In this document: positions 54,133-63,086 of the stretch, in pieces
Layout: each line of letters starts with the position of its first letter
Position numbering within the stretch: the stretch's first letter is position 1
NCBI GenBank assembly: GCA_041658405.1
Contig: JBBAAG010000009.1
Location: 1 to 64,000, forward strand
From: Elusimicrobiota bacterium
GTDB taxonomy: Bacteria > Elusimicrobiota > UBA5214 > JBBAAG01
Length of the DNA: 64,000 nucleotides
Reading direction: 5' to 3'
Program-made: the position numbers and the translations under genes
The notes under the pieces: model-generated
The model's input: only the letters and a program-made list of their open reading frames with translations
Told to the model about the DNA's origin: nothing
Databases searched by the model: none

Positions 54133-55254
54133 ATGAATAAAATGCTGTCTTTTACACTATTTCTGCTTATTTTGATTATTCTGGAATCAAATATTTTTTC
54201 AGCAGATAAACCTAATATTGCTATTGCAGAATTCGCTGCCAGAAATGTTAGCGAAGTGGATGCTGTAGCGATATCAGACATTATACGTATTGAACTAGTT
54301 AGAATTAATCAATTTAATATTATAGAACGAAAAAACATGGAATCGATACTTAAAGAACAAATGTTCCAGTTACAGGGTTGCACTGATCAGGAATGTGCTG
54401 TTAAAATGGGTCGTATTTTAAACGCAAATTTAATGGTAATCGGAACAGTATTTAAAATTGAACAAATATATCATATAACCGCAGATATAATAAATGTTGA
54501 AACAGGGAAGATAGAACGTTCAGAAAGAGTGCAATGTAATAGACCTCAAGACATTTTCTCAGCTGCCGAAGCAATTGCTATTCTGCTCTCTGGAGGGAAA
54601 CAAGCGAGGGAAAGAATAAATTCATTCCAAATACAGGTAAATGAAGTTATAGACAATAAGCGTGTTGTTATTAACAAAGGTTCAATAGATAACATTACAA
54701 AGAAATCCATCTACAAAGTATTTGACGAGGATTTTATAGAAACGGGGTATCTAAAAATAATTGAAACAAAACCAAATACGTCTATAGCCGAAGTTCTGAA
54801 ATCAAAAAAACAAATTCAAACAGGATACCCTTTAAAATATAATTCTAAAGAGTATGGATATGGTATAGGAATGTATCTTACCACTTATGATCTTCTTATT
54901 AACTTAAATATTTATGACAAAAGAAGTCATAGTTTAGAAATCAATCTTGGCGCTGTACATGGAGAATCCCGCGAAATTGTCTATTCATATCCTTGTTTTG
55001 TAAAGTGGTATCTCACAGACTTTTATAACGATATCTCTGGATACTTAGGAATAGGATTATCAATGGTTGGCTTTTACTCAAGTGATAAGACCTTCGCTAG
55101 TATATCACCAGTGCTGAATACTGGAATTATCTTTTTTGCTAATAAACTTATTCATTTTTCCACGAATGCTATATATTTTATAAACACCAGTCGATTGGAT
55201 GGACAATTATCTAGTTATTTATGGTTTAATTGTGGTATCAGTATTCATTACTGA
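54133..55254 (+). CDS. CsgG-like domain plus predicted outer-membrane barrel (tandem copy 2)
   Basis: 373 residues and clearly paralogous to the preceding gene: IAIAEFAARNVSEVDAVAISDIIRIELVRINQFNIIERKNMESILKEQMFQL, GCTDQECAVKMGRILNANLMVIGTVFKI and IINVETGKIERSERVQC match block for block. The second half has diverged more but keeps the same beta-rich plan and ends in an aromatic residue (SIHY). ATG 54133 is preferred with GAGG 9 bases upstream; an ATG at 54118 overlaps that site. It starts 11 bases after the first copy's stop. Confidence 0.72.
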   Translation: MNKMLSFTLFLLILIILESNIFSADKPNIAIAEFAARNVSEVDAVAISDIIRIELVRINQFNIIERKNMESILKEQMFQLQGCTDQECAVKMGRILNANLMVIGTVFKIEQIYHITADIINVETGKIERSERVQCNRPQDIFSAAEAIAILLSGGKQARERINSFQIQVNEVIDNKRVVINKGSIDNITKKSIYKVFDEDFIETGYLKIIETKPNTSIAEVLKSKKQIQTGYPLKYNSKEYGYGIGMYLTTYDLLINLNIYDKRSHSLEINLGAVHGESREIVYSYPCFVKWYLTDFYNDISGYLGIGLSMVGFYSSDKTFASISPVLNTGIIFFANKLIHFSTNAIYFINTSRLDGQLSSYLWFNCGISIHY

Positions 55255-55292
55255 TCTATTCAAACCAGATTTTCATCAACCATTCTATATTC

Positions 55293-55871
55293 TTACTTTT
55301 TCAAAACTAACAACGACACTGTCCACGCTCTAATCTTATCCCAATCCCTGAAATCTCCGGTTTTTGTTATACCGATAAACGTTCCTGCCATCCATTTCAT
55401 AAACCATCCCTTGGGATCCGGACCCTGTAGCTTGCCTGCAAACACTGTCTTATTTATGGTTGTAAGTTTACACGCAACCCTATCCGCATAAACAAGCGCT
55501 TCCTTCTGTTTTTTTTCCTTAGGCGACGCCATCTTTGCGCAGGCAGCGAATACCGCAACCTTTTTCCCGTTAAGCGCCGCACGGTTTTTATTTATAAACA
55601 ACGGGATCTCCTTATGCGGCTGCCCGCCATAAATCCCGGAACCAATAATAACAAGTTCATACTTTGATAAATCCATAGCAGTATCCGCAGCAGGTATTGT
55701 GTCAACAACGCATGATTGTTTTTCAAGATACCCTTTCATATTCTGCCCGATCTCCGCAGTTGACCCTTTTGTTGAACCAGTAACAATCAATACGCTAATC
55801 ATCTTTGCCTCCACACTAATACTTGCTTGTATCAAAAACATCAATAACACAGGCATCAACACTTTTTTCAT
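55293..55871 (-). CDS. Flavodoxin-family protein with N-terminal signal peptide
   Basis: 192 residues. The FMN-binding loop TGSTKGSTAEIG, LVIIGSGIYGGQPHKEIPLFI and VAVFAACAKMASPKEKK match the flavodoxin/HemG-type domain. Residues 1-22 (MKKVLMPVLLMFLIQASISVEA) look like a cleavable signal peptide, and GGGAGG precedes exactly that ATG, so the long start is real. An exported flavodoxin domain is unusual because FMN proteins normally act in the cytoplasm. The hydrophobic segment could instead be a membrane anchor. Convergent with the tandem CsgG-like genes. Confidence 0.8.
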   Translation of the reverse strand: MKKVLMPVLLMFLIQASISVEAKMISVLIVTGSTKGSTAEIGQNMKGYLEKQSCVVDTIPAADTAMDLSKYELVIIGSGIYGGQPHKEIPLFINKNRAALNGKKVAVFAACAKMASPKEKKQKEALVYADRVACKLTTINKTVFAGKLQGPDPKGWFMKWMAGTFIGITKTGDFRDWDKIRAWTVSLLVLKK

Positions 55872-55946
55872 TAGCCATCCTCCCGCTAAAAAACTATTGT
55901 TATTAATTTATTATATAAGATTTATTACACAGGCTTACCCATAATC

Positions 55947-55975
55947 TTGACAAAACCAGGCAGTTGTATTATTAT
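55947..55975 (+). promoter_or_regulatory. Promoter of the Hyf/Ehr-like operon
   Basis: TTGACA (55947-55952), 17-base spacer, TATTAT (55970-55975). The predicted leader of about 125 bases before hyfB holds two inverted repeats. Confidence 0.6.
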
Positions 55976-55998
55976 TTTATAATAAGTATTTCATTTGG

Positions 55999-56010
55999 AC
56001 GAACGTTCGT
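55999..56010. promoter_or_regulatory. Perfect 12-bp palindrome downstream of the hyf promoter
   Basis: ACGAACGTTCGT is self-complementary and lies about 20 bases after the -10 box, where a repressor could act. A second inverted repeat GTTAC-N5-GTAAC follows at 56028-56042. The GAACG/CGTTC half-sites recall those upstream of the DUF4143 ATPase at 2777-2805. No regulator gene is adjacent. Confidence 0.4.
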
Positions 56011-56107
56011 AGAAAGTATTGTTTAGTGTTACCGGTAGTAACCACCATTTCGATGATAACTCAGTGGTTCTCCATTTGGTTAATGAAAGAGTATATAAGT
56101 AAAGTAT

Positions 56108-57949
56108 ATGAACATTTTTGATATCACCCGCATTTTTCTGATAGACCCGTTATCCCTGTTTTTTGTTATTACTATACTGTTAATATCAATACTATCCGCA
56201 ATATACTCCATTGGCTACCTCAAGGATTCATATTCCGCCAATAAAATTACGTTAAACTGGGTATTACTAACACTATTTACAGCATCCATGCTTTTTGTGG
56301 TGACAACCGGTAACGCCCTGCTTTTTTTATTCGCCTGGGAGATAATGTCATTAACCTCGTATTTTCTGGTAGTATTTGACAACGAGGAAGACAAAGCGGT
56401 TAAAGCTGGGATAATATATATCGTAATGGCGCATATCGGCACCGCGTTCATCACGGTAGCTTTTCTGTTGATGTACAAACACGCCGGTACGTTTGATTTT
56501 GAAGCACTAAAAACTGCATGCCGGACAATGCCCGGAACTACCAAAAACCTTGTCTTCATTCTATTATTCCTGGGATTCGGCACAAAAGCAGGGATTGTAC
56601 CGTTACACATCTGGCTACCCTATGCACATCCCCAGGCGCCAAGCCATATCTCAAGCATCATGTCCGGTGTAATGATAAAAACCGCGATTTACGGAATGAT
56701 ACGTTTTATTATTTATATCCTTGGGATTAACTCCGCGTGGTGGGGACAGGTAGTACTGGTGATTGCCTCAATTTCCTGTATCGCCGGTGTTATGTACGCT
56801 TTGATGGAACACGACCTAAAAAAATTATTGGCATACTGCAGTGTTGAAAACATCGGTATAATCCTGCTGGGTATCGGCGCAGCAATGGTATTCATTTCTA
56901 TCAACCAACCCATTTTGGCGGTACTCTCGATGACTGCCGGGTTATACCATCTCATCAACCACGCAATTTTTAAAAGTTTACTCTTCCTCTGTGCGGGTAG
57001 CGTATACAAAGCTACTACGGGGATACGTAATATGGAAGACCTTGGCGGGTTGATAAAGACCATGCCGTTAACCGCGCTCTCGTTTTTATTTGGAGCAATG
57101 GCGATCTCAGCATTACCCCCGTTAAACGGCTTCATCAGTGAATGGCTGACACTACAATCCCTCTTCTTTGGCGCGTTAAACGGTAACGGATACTACAGAA
57201 TATTTTTTAGCGTAACTGCCGCAGTACTTGCGCTTACCAGCGGGTTAGCCGCAGCATGTTTTGTAAAAGCATTCGGGATAACCTTCCTGGCGATGCCCCG
57301 CAGTGACGCTGCGCGTAACGCCAAAGACCCCAGCCCGGTGATGACATCCGTAACAATCATTATGTCATTTTTAACCATCCTCTTTGGCCTGGCATCCGTA
57401 CCGGTAATCAGATGGTTATCAGGAGTATCCTCAAACATTACAGGAATAAATATTAACGGTACAACTTTTGCATTGAACAACTTCACTATCTGCACGGACG
57501 CAACAAGCAGGGTATATATGTCCAGCACAATACTGGCATTAACACTAGTGGTAGCGATCGGGATAATCGCTGTCATTGTTTTCCGGAAAACAATGAATAA
57601 TAAAATCGTTGAAACCAGAACCTGGGGCTGCGGGTATTACAACCTTGATGCACGGACGGAATACACCGCCACAGCGTTCTCAACACCTTTTAAAATAGCA
57701 TTCAGTTTTTTACTTTTACCCCACAGCAAAACCGTGAAAACACGTATAGCGCCGTACTACATAAAATCCTTTAAGTACGAAACCACCACTGCGTCTGTGT
57801 TTAAACAATACATATACGATATAGCAATTAATATTATTTATACACTCGCAATGCGGGTCCGTAAAATCCAGCCGGGTAGTATACAGATATATCTTGGTTA
57901 TATATTTATAACAATAATACTATTAATCATTTTTATGAACAGGTTTTAA
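56108..57949 (+). CDS. hyfB: Hydrogenase-4-type membrane subunit B (NuoL/MrpA-like)
   Basis: 613 residues, polytopic inner-membrane protein of the proton-translocating antiporter family. The core block GFGTKAGIVPLHIWLPYAHPQAPSHISSIMSGVMIK carries the conserved Lys and His positions; HLINHAIFKSLLFLCAGSVY and ALPPLNGFISEWL follow. It probably moves H+ or Na+ as part of a membrane redox complex. First gene of a six-gene operon (B, C, E, F, G, I) with gaps of 0-8 bases. The ribosome binding site is weak. Confidence 0.9.
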   Translation: MNIFDITRIFLIDPLSLFFVITILLISILSAIYSIGYLKDSYSANKITLNWVLLTLFTASMLFVVTTGNALLFLFAWEIMSLTSYFLVVFDNEEDKAVKAGIIYIVMAHIGTAFITVAFLLMYKHAGTFDFEALKTACRTMPGTTKNLVFILLFLGFGTKAGIVPLHIWLPYAHPQAPSHISSIMSGVMIKTAIYGMIRFIIYILGINSAWWGQVVLVIASISCIAGVMYALMEHDLKKLLAYCSVENIGIILLGIGAAMVFISINQPILAVLSMTAGLYHLINHAIFKSLLFLCAGSVYKATTGIRNMEDLGGLIKTMPLTALSFLFGAMAISALPPLNGFISEWLTLQSLFFGALNGNGYYRIFFSVTAAVLALTSGLAAACFVKAFGITFLAMPRSDAARNAKDPSPVMTSVTIIMSFLTILFGLASVPVIRWLSGVSSNITGININGTTFALNNFTICTDATSRVYMSSTILALTLVVAIGIIAVIVFRKTMNNKIVETRTWGCGYYNLDARTEYTATAFSTPFKIAFSFLLLPHSKTVKTRIAPYYIKSFKYETTTASVFKQYIYDIAINIIYTLAMRVRKIQPGSIQIYLGYIFITIILLIIFMNRF

Positions 57950-57956
57950 TCATTAT

Positions 57957-58877
57957 ATGGACACTATACTGGCAATAATACAAACACTGGTACTGATAAG
58001 CATCGCTCCGTTATTAAGCGGCGTGATCCGTAAAATTAAGAATACGCTACGCATGCGGCAAGGCGCGCCGGTATTACAACCGTACTACAACCTCTCAAAA
58101 CTTTTTATTAAAGATGACACTTTTTCTACGACATCCTCATGGATACTGCGTATCACGCCATACATAGTCCTTGGATCCACGATTACTGCGTTGTTACTTG
58201 TCCCGTCGATAATCCGCGGTATTTCTTTGGAGTACACCGGTGATTTTATTACACTAATTTTTGTACTTGCCCTTGGCCGTTTTTTTCTGGCATTAGCCGG
58301 GCTGGATACCGGCAGTGCATTCGGCGGGATGGGCTCTTCCCGTGAAATGTTTATCTCCGCGTTTGTAGAACCTGTAGCTTTAGCTTCGATCTTCACTATC
58401 TGCCTAAGCTGCGGAAGTACAAATTTAAATATTGTCTCCACACTGGTACAGATGCGTATCTCTACGGTAATCGCTGCAGCTGCATTGTTTGTAATAACAA
58501 TCGCTGAAACTTCACGCCTGCCAGTGGACAACCAGGAAACACATCTTGAACTAACAATGGTACATGAAGCAATGATCCTCGAATATTCAGGAAGATCACT
58601 GGCAATGATAGAACTTGCTGCGCATATTAAACAAATACTGTTCTTCACTTTAATCTCACTCCTCTTTTTCCCGCCAGGGATATTAGAGGGCAGCGGATTA
58701 TGGTTTTACGCTGCTGATGCCGCGATGTATATTACAAAACTCGCAGCACTTGCATTAATAATGTCTGTACTTGAAATAATGATTGCCAAGCTGCGCTTAT
58801 TCCGCGTACCTGACCTGCTTGTATTCAGTTTTGTCCTTTCCTGTATTGCAGTAGTAATAACGTCACTGGGGTATTGA
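57957..58877 (+). CDS. hyfC: Hydrogenase-4-type membrane subunit C (NuoH-like)
   Basis: 306 residues, NuoH/HycD family. Blocks: IKNTLRMRQGAPVLQPYYNLSKLFIKDD near the N-terminus, GMGSSREMFISAFVEP, ITIAETSRLPVDNQETHLELTMVHEAMILEYSGRSLAMIELA (the charged cytoplasmic loop that touches the quinone-module-like subunits), and about eight transmembrane helices. It anchors the soluble G and I subunits to the antiporter subunits. Confidence 0.93.
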   Translation: MDTILAIIQTLVLISIAPLLSGVIRKIKNTLRMRQGAPVLQPYYNLSKLFIKDDTFSTTSSWILRITPYIVLGSTITALLLVPSIIRGISLEYTGDFITLIFVLALGRFFLALAGLDTGSAFGGMGSSREMFISAFVEPVALASIFTICLSCGSTNLNIVSTLVQMRISTVIAAAALFVITIAETSRLPVDNQETHLELTMVHEAMILEYSGRSLAMIELAAHIKQILFFTLISLLFFPPGILEGSGLWFYAADAAMYITKLAALALIMSVLEIMIAKLRLFRVPDLLVFSFVLSCIAVVITSLGY

Positions 58878-58881
58878 TCGT

Positions 58882-59514
58882 ATGAACATATTTTTGATAG
58901 CTATCCTTATAATGTCGTATATAATGGTAATATCAAAACGCATGACGTCGATTATTAACATGTTTTCATTACAATCCTTCTTCCTGTTTTTATCAACATT
59001 TTTAATTGCCATGGAACTCAGCAGCGTAGAACTCTACGTTGTCTCTGCGTTGATACTTATATTAAAAGTAATACTTATCCCGTGGTTCCTCCACGACATC
59101 GTAAAAAAAGTGCACGCAGACAGTAACCTTGGGTTTTATATCAACCCCATACTATCGCTCTTCATTGCGATACTGTTAACTTACCTTGCATACTTTTTTA
59201 CCTTACGCATAATGCCGGCTGATAATCATTTTGATACCATAGCGTTTATAGTATCGCTCTCTGTAATTTTAATCGGTTTATTTATTATGGTCTTCCGCAT
59301 TAAAGCGTTAACACAGGTTATTGGTTTACTGATAATGGAAAACGGCCTTTTTCTTGCTGCGGTAGCTATGTGCGGAAGCATGCCGTTTTTTGTAGAGATT
59401 GCACTTTTCTTTGATATATTCATGTTTGTAATCATCATCGGCATATTTGTATACCGTATAAACGAGTTATTTACGCATATCGATGTGGATAAACTCAATA
59501 ATTTAAGGGGATAA
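58882..59514 (+). CDS. hyfE: Hydrogenase-4-type membrane subunit E (NuoK-like)
   Basis: 210 residues with about six transmembrane helices. The second half, GLLIMENGLFLAAVAMCGSMPFFVEIALFFDIFMFVIIIGIF, matches HyfE/NuoK, including the intramembrane Glu residues. It lies four bases after hyfC. Confidence 0.9.
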   Translation: MNIFLIAILIMSYIMVISKRMTSIINMFSLQSFFLFLSTFLIAMELSSVELYVVSALILILKVILIPWFLHDIVKKVHADSNLGFYINPILSLFIAILLTYLAYFFTLRIMPADNHFDTIAFIVSLSVILIGLFIMVFRIKALTQVIGLLIMENGLFLAAVAMCGSMPFFVEIALFFDIFMFVIIIGIFVYRINELFTHIDVDKLNNLRG

Positions 59515-59520
59515 TAACAG

Positions 59521-60972
59521 ATGCAGGCATTATTTATTTTACTAATACCTTTAATCCTTGCGATCCTCCCTGCATTTGTTAAATCCAACAAAAATAACGG
59601 TATTGCCAATATCGCGGGGTACACACTTGCGCTTGGCATAGCAGTTGTCTTAGCATCGCATCCCAGTGAAAAACTGTTGTTTCTGAACTTTTTCTATATT
59701 GACGCATTAAGTATGTACTTCATGCTTACCGTTACGGTGATAAACCTCGCGACTGCGTTATATTCTACGGGATACATACAAAACGATTTAGACAAAAAAG
59801 TTATTTCACAAAAAAAAGCGCGGTTATACTACGTTTTGTTCAATATATTCACATTCACTATGCTGTTAGTAACCGTACTCAACAACCTGGGTATCGTATG
59901 GGTTGCGATCGAGATGACAACGCTCACTTCCGCGTTTCTTGTAGGGTTTTATAACGACAAAAAATCGGTGGAAGCTGCATGGAAATACATAATCATATGT
60001 TCAGTCGGTCTCACACTTGCGTTTCTCGGAACCATACTGTTTTACTATACAGTCTCAAAAGACGGCGGGATGACAAGCCTTAACTGGACTGACATGGTAT
60101 CAGTCATCCAGCGGCTGAACCCGCAGGTACTAAAAATAGCGTTTTTATTTATCATAGTAGGTTACGGCACAAAAGCCGGCCTTGCACCGATGCACACCTG
60201 GCTTCCTGACGCGCACAGCCAGGCATTAGCGCCGATAAGCGCGTTACTTTCCGGCGTACTGCTAAAAATATCATTCTACGCTATACTAAGGTTCTCAGTT
60301 ATTGTTAACCAAAGCATAGGTTCACAGTTTACAGGACGGTTATTCATAATCTTCGGCTTGATTTCACTTGGTATTTCCGCAGGGTTCATACTATTGCAAA
60401 AAGATATCAAACGCCTGCTCGCGTATCATAGCGTTGAGCATATCGGTATCATAGCATTCGGTACAGGTATCGGCGGTGAATTAGGTTTATTTGGCGCTTT
60501 ACTTCATGTGTTTAACCACGCAGCAACAAAAGCGTTAATGTTTTTCAGTGCGGGTAATATTATTAAACAATACGATACGCATAACATGCATTTAATAAAG
60601 GGTGTAATCAAAACTATGCCGTTCACCGGTTTCTTCGCTCTTACCGGCGCGTTTGCGCTTGGCGGCCTTCCACCGTTCTCTATTTTCTTAAGTGAACTAA
60701 TAATTTTAATTGCCGGGTTCACAAAAGGCGCAGTCGTTGCGAGCTGCATATTCCTGGTATTTTTAGCAACAATTTTTGGCGCACTGATTTTTCATTTCAG
60801 TAAAACAATCTTCGGTCCTGCCCCTGAGGGCGCTATTACTGAAAAAGTACCGTTAACCACAAAAATATCGTTTCTCCTGCTATTCACCTTGATTGTACTG
60901 TTAGGCATATATATCCCTCAATATTTTGGAACACTGATTACCTCCGCAGCTGCGGTTCTGCAAGGAGCATAG
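59521..60972 (+). CDS. hyfF: Hydrogenase-4-type membrane subunit F (NuoN/MrpD-like)
   Basis: 483 residues. Second antiporter-like subunit: GYGTKAGLAPMHTWLPDAHSQALAPISALLSGVLLK, LLAYHSVEHIGIIAFGTGIG, LHVFNHAATKALMFFSAGNI and ALGGLPPFSIFLSELIIL carry the family's conserved Lys, His and Glu. Fourteen or so transmembrane helices. AAGGGGAT precedes the ATG. Confidence 0.93.
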   Translation: MQALFILLIPLILAILPAFVKSNKNNGIANIAGYTLALGIAVVLASHPSEKLLFLNFFYIDALSMYFMLTVTVINLATALYSTGYIQNDLDKKVISQKKARLYYVLFNIFTFTMLLVTVLNNLGIVWVAIEMTTLTSAFLVGFYNDKKSVEAAWKYIIICSVGLTLAFLGTILFYYTVSKDGGMTSLNWTDMVSVIQRLNPQVLKIAFLFIIVGYGTKAGLAPMHTWLPDAHSQALAPISALLSGVLLKISFYAILRFSVIVNQSIGSQFTGRLFIIFGLISLGISAGFILLQKDIKRLLAYHSVEHIGIIAFGTGIGGELGLFGALLHVFNHAATKALMFFSAGNIIKQYDTHNMHLIKGVIKTMPFTGFFALTGAFALGGLPPFSIFLSELIILIAGFTKGAVVASCIFLVFLATIFGALIFHFSKTIFGPAPEGAITEKVPLTTKISFLLLFTLIVLLGIYIPQYFGTLITSAAAVLQGA

Positions 60973-60978
60973 TAAATT

Positions 60979-62574
60979 ATGGAATATAATGATATTTTGA
61001 AGGAACTAAAAGATAAACATAACGTCCTGCCGGAGAACATTATAACCCTCCACGGTGAGGAAGTGTATATTGAAACCCCGGATAACACTTTTGCTAGTGC
61101 GTGCCGGTTTTTGCATAAAAAACTCAAATCACCGGTAATGATGATGTATGCCACAGATGAACGTAAAGACCGCAGCAGGTACGTTTTATACTGCGTATTT
61201 ATCAGTGTTGAACACAAAAAATGGTATTTCTTAAAAACCCCAATCCCAGGCGACAACCCAGCGTTTCAATCCATAGCGAAAGACATTTTTTCTGCTAACC
61301 TTTTTGAACGCGAGATAAAAGAAATGTTTGGGATAAAGCCTGAAGGCAATCCTGATATGCGCACACTGCGGTTACATGAAGAAGTATGGCCACCCAACAA
61401 CTTTCCATTACGTAAAGATTTTAGTGCTGCTAGTGCAATAAAAACGTCAGCAGTAACAAAACAAGGTTATAAGTTCAACAAAATTGATGGTGAAGGAATC
61501 TTTGAAATCCCGGTCGGGCCGGTCCATGCGGGTATCATAGGCCCCGGGCATTTCAGGTTCAGTGTTGCCGGTGAACCTGTGATCAACCTCGAGATACGAT
61601 TAGGGTTCACTCATCGCGGGATTGAGAAACTCCTTGAAGGTAATCACCCGCTAGACGGGATAACACTTGCAGAATGTGTCAGCGGCGACACTGCGTTTGC
61701 GCATTCACTTGCATACTGTAATGCCCTAGAAAAAGTTTATGGCCTCAAAATTACGGAACACGCAATGGTATTACGCAGTATATACCTTGAACTTGAACGC
61801 ATGTACAACCACGTATCTGACATCGGCGGTATTGCCCTAGATGCAGGATTCACTTTCCCCTCTGCATACTCTTCTATATTAAAAGAAACACTGTTATGCC
61901 TTAACGACAAAATTACCGGCAGCAGGTATCTCAAAGGCATAAACACCATCGGCGGGGTAACAAAAAATATTGATGAGCCCGCAAGAAAACTTTTAAAAAC
62001 AACCTTAGACACAGTGATGCCTGATTTTATCGAACTAACCGAGATACTATACTCCAGCGCATCTTTTATGGACCGCATAGAAACCACCGGGATACTAACA
62101 AAGAACGTGGCGGAGGACCTTGGAGTTATAGGTTTAGCCGCCCGCGCATCAGGTATTCCTCTGGACTTACGCACCAACTTCCCTGGGATTTATGATAAAA
62201 CAAATCTTAAAATTATTACGCAACCCAGTGGCGACTGCGCAGCACGGTTTAACATGCGGGTACAAGAATTTATGGAATCCGCAAGGGTAATCAAAGAATT
62301 AATACAAATATTACCCTCCGGTGAACTGTGCAGAGAAGAAATTATCCCGCGAACAAACGCGGGTTGCGGATTAGGTTATACCGAAAGCTGGCGCGGGCCA
62401 GTGTTATACTGGATAAACACAGATGCCGACGGTAAAATTGCCCGCTGTAAAATTGTAGACGCCTCATTCCGTAATTGGCAAGGCCTGGCATTTGCTCTCC
62501 CGGGCAATATCGTCCCTGATTTCCCGTTATGCAACAAAAGCTTTAACTTGTCATATTCAGGTAACGATTTATGA
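60979..62574 (+). CDS. hyfG: Hyf-like large subunit lacking Ni-Fe ligands (Ehr type, NuoCD-like)
   Basis: 531 residues fusing a NuoC-like N-domain (about 1-150, ending NLFEREIKEMFGIKPEGNPDMRTLRLHEEVWPPNNFPLRK) to a NuoD/hydrogenase-large-subunit domain. At the first Ni-binding site the hydrogenase CxxC is replaced by C233-V-S-G236, and at the C-terminus the DPCxxC motif is replaced by DFPLCNKSF (only C518). With two of four cysteines gone a Ni-Fe centre cannot form in the usual way. This matches the energy-converting hydrogenase-related (Ehr) complexes described in the literature. AAGGAG precedes the ATG. Electron donor and acceptor unknown. Confidence 0.9.
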   Translation: MEYNDILKELKDKHNVLPENIITLHGEEVYIETPDNTFASACRFLHKKLKSPVMMMYATDERKDRSRYVLYCVFISVEHKKWYFLKTPIPGDNPAFQSIAKDIFSANLFEREIKEMFGIKPEGNPDMRTLRLHEEVWPPNNFPLRKDFSAASAIKTSAVTKQGYKFNKIDGEGIFEIPVGPVHAGIIGPGHFRFSVAGEPVINLEIRLGFTHRGIEKLLEGNHPLDGITLAECVSGDTAFAHSLAYCNALEKVYGLKITEHAMVLRSIYLELERMYNHVSDIGGIALDAGFTFPSAYSSILKETLLCLNDKITGSRYLKGINTIGGVTKNIDEPARKLLKTTLDTVMPDFIELTEILYSSASFMDRIETTGILTKNVAEDLGVIGLAARASGIPLDLRTNFPGIYDKTNLKIITQPSGDCAARFNMRVQEFMESARVIKELIQILPSGELCREEIIPRTNAGCGLGYTESWRGPVLYWINTDADGKIARCKIVDASFRNWQGLAFALPGNIVPDFPLCNKSFNLSYSGNDL

Positions 62575-63086
62575 TTAAAATATTTAAGAACAGCTTAATA
62601 AAAGGTATTGTCACACAGCGGATTAATACAGTTAACCCTGAATTATCAAAAGAAATACGGGCTGCAGGTCAGGAATTACATACTGTTATCAATAAAAAGT
62701 TCAGCCGGTCTTTTCATATAAGACAAGTTGATACCGGCTCATGCGGAGCATGTGAGTCCGAAATTATTGCAACCACAAACCCGATTTACGACATCCAGAG
62801 GTTCGGCATAGATTTTGTTGCATCCCCGCGCCACGCTGATGCGTTACTCGTAACCGGTCCGGTATCAAAAAATATGGAATTAGCTTTACTAAGGACTTAT
62901 GAAGCAATGCCAGAACCAAAACTGGTGATCACCCTGGGCAACTGCGCGTTAAACGGCGGGTTGTTCAGCAAATCGTATTACACAGTCAATAAAGTCAGTG
63001 ATATAATACCTGTTGTGTACCACATCCCGGGATGCCCGCCAAAACCGTTGGAGATAATCAAAGCGCTAACAAAAATATTATTTTAA
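62571..63086 (+). CDS. hyfI: Hyf-like small subunit (NuoB-like, one [4Fe-4S] cluster)
   Basis: 171 residues. Cluster ligands C58 and C61 (TGSCGACESE), C125 (LGNCALNGG) and C155 (PGCPPKP) fit the N2-type cluster of NuoB/HycG. Its ATG overlaps the stop of the large subunit gene (ATGA). It would hand electrons to the interface with the large subunit. No polyferredoxin subunit (HyfA/HyfH type), maturation genes or formate dehydrogenase follow; instead a convergent dehydrogenase gene overlaps its last 9 bases. Confidence 0.93.
   Translation: MIKIFKNSLIKGIVTQRINTVNPELSKEIRAAGQELHTVINKKFSRSFHIRQVDTGSCGACESEIIATTNPIYDIQRFGIDFVASPRHADALLVTGPVSKNMELALLRTYEAMPEPKLVITLGNCALNGGLFSKSYYTVNKVSDIIPVVYHIPGCPPKPLEIIKALTKILF

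Noticed and set aside
60979..63086. Energy-converting [NiFe] hydrogenase or formate hydrogenlyase
   Set aside because: The large subunit lacks two of the four Ni-Fe cysteines, and no maturation, formate dehydrogenase or polyferredoxin genes are present.
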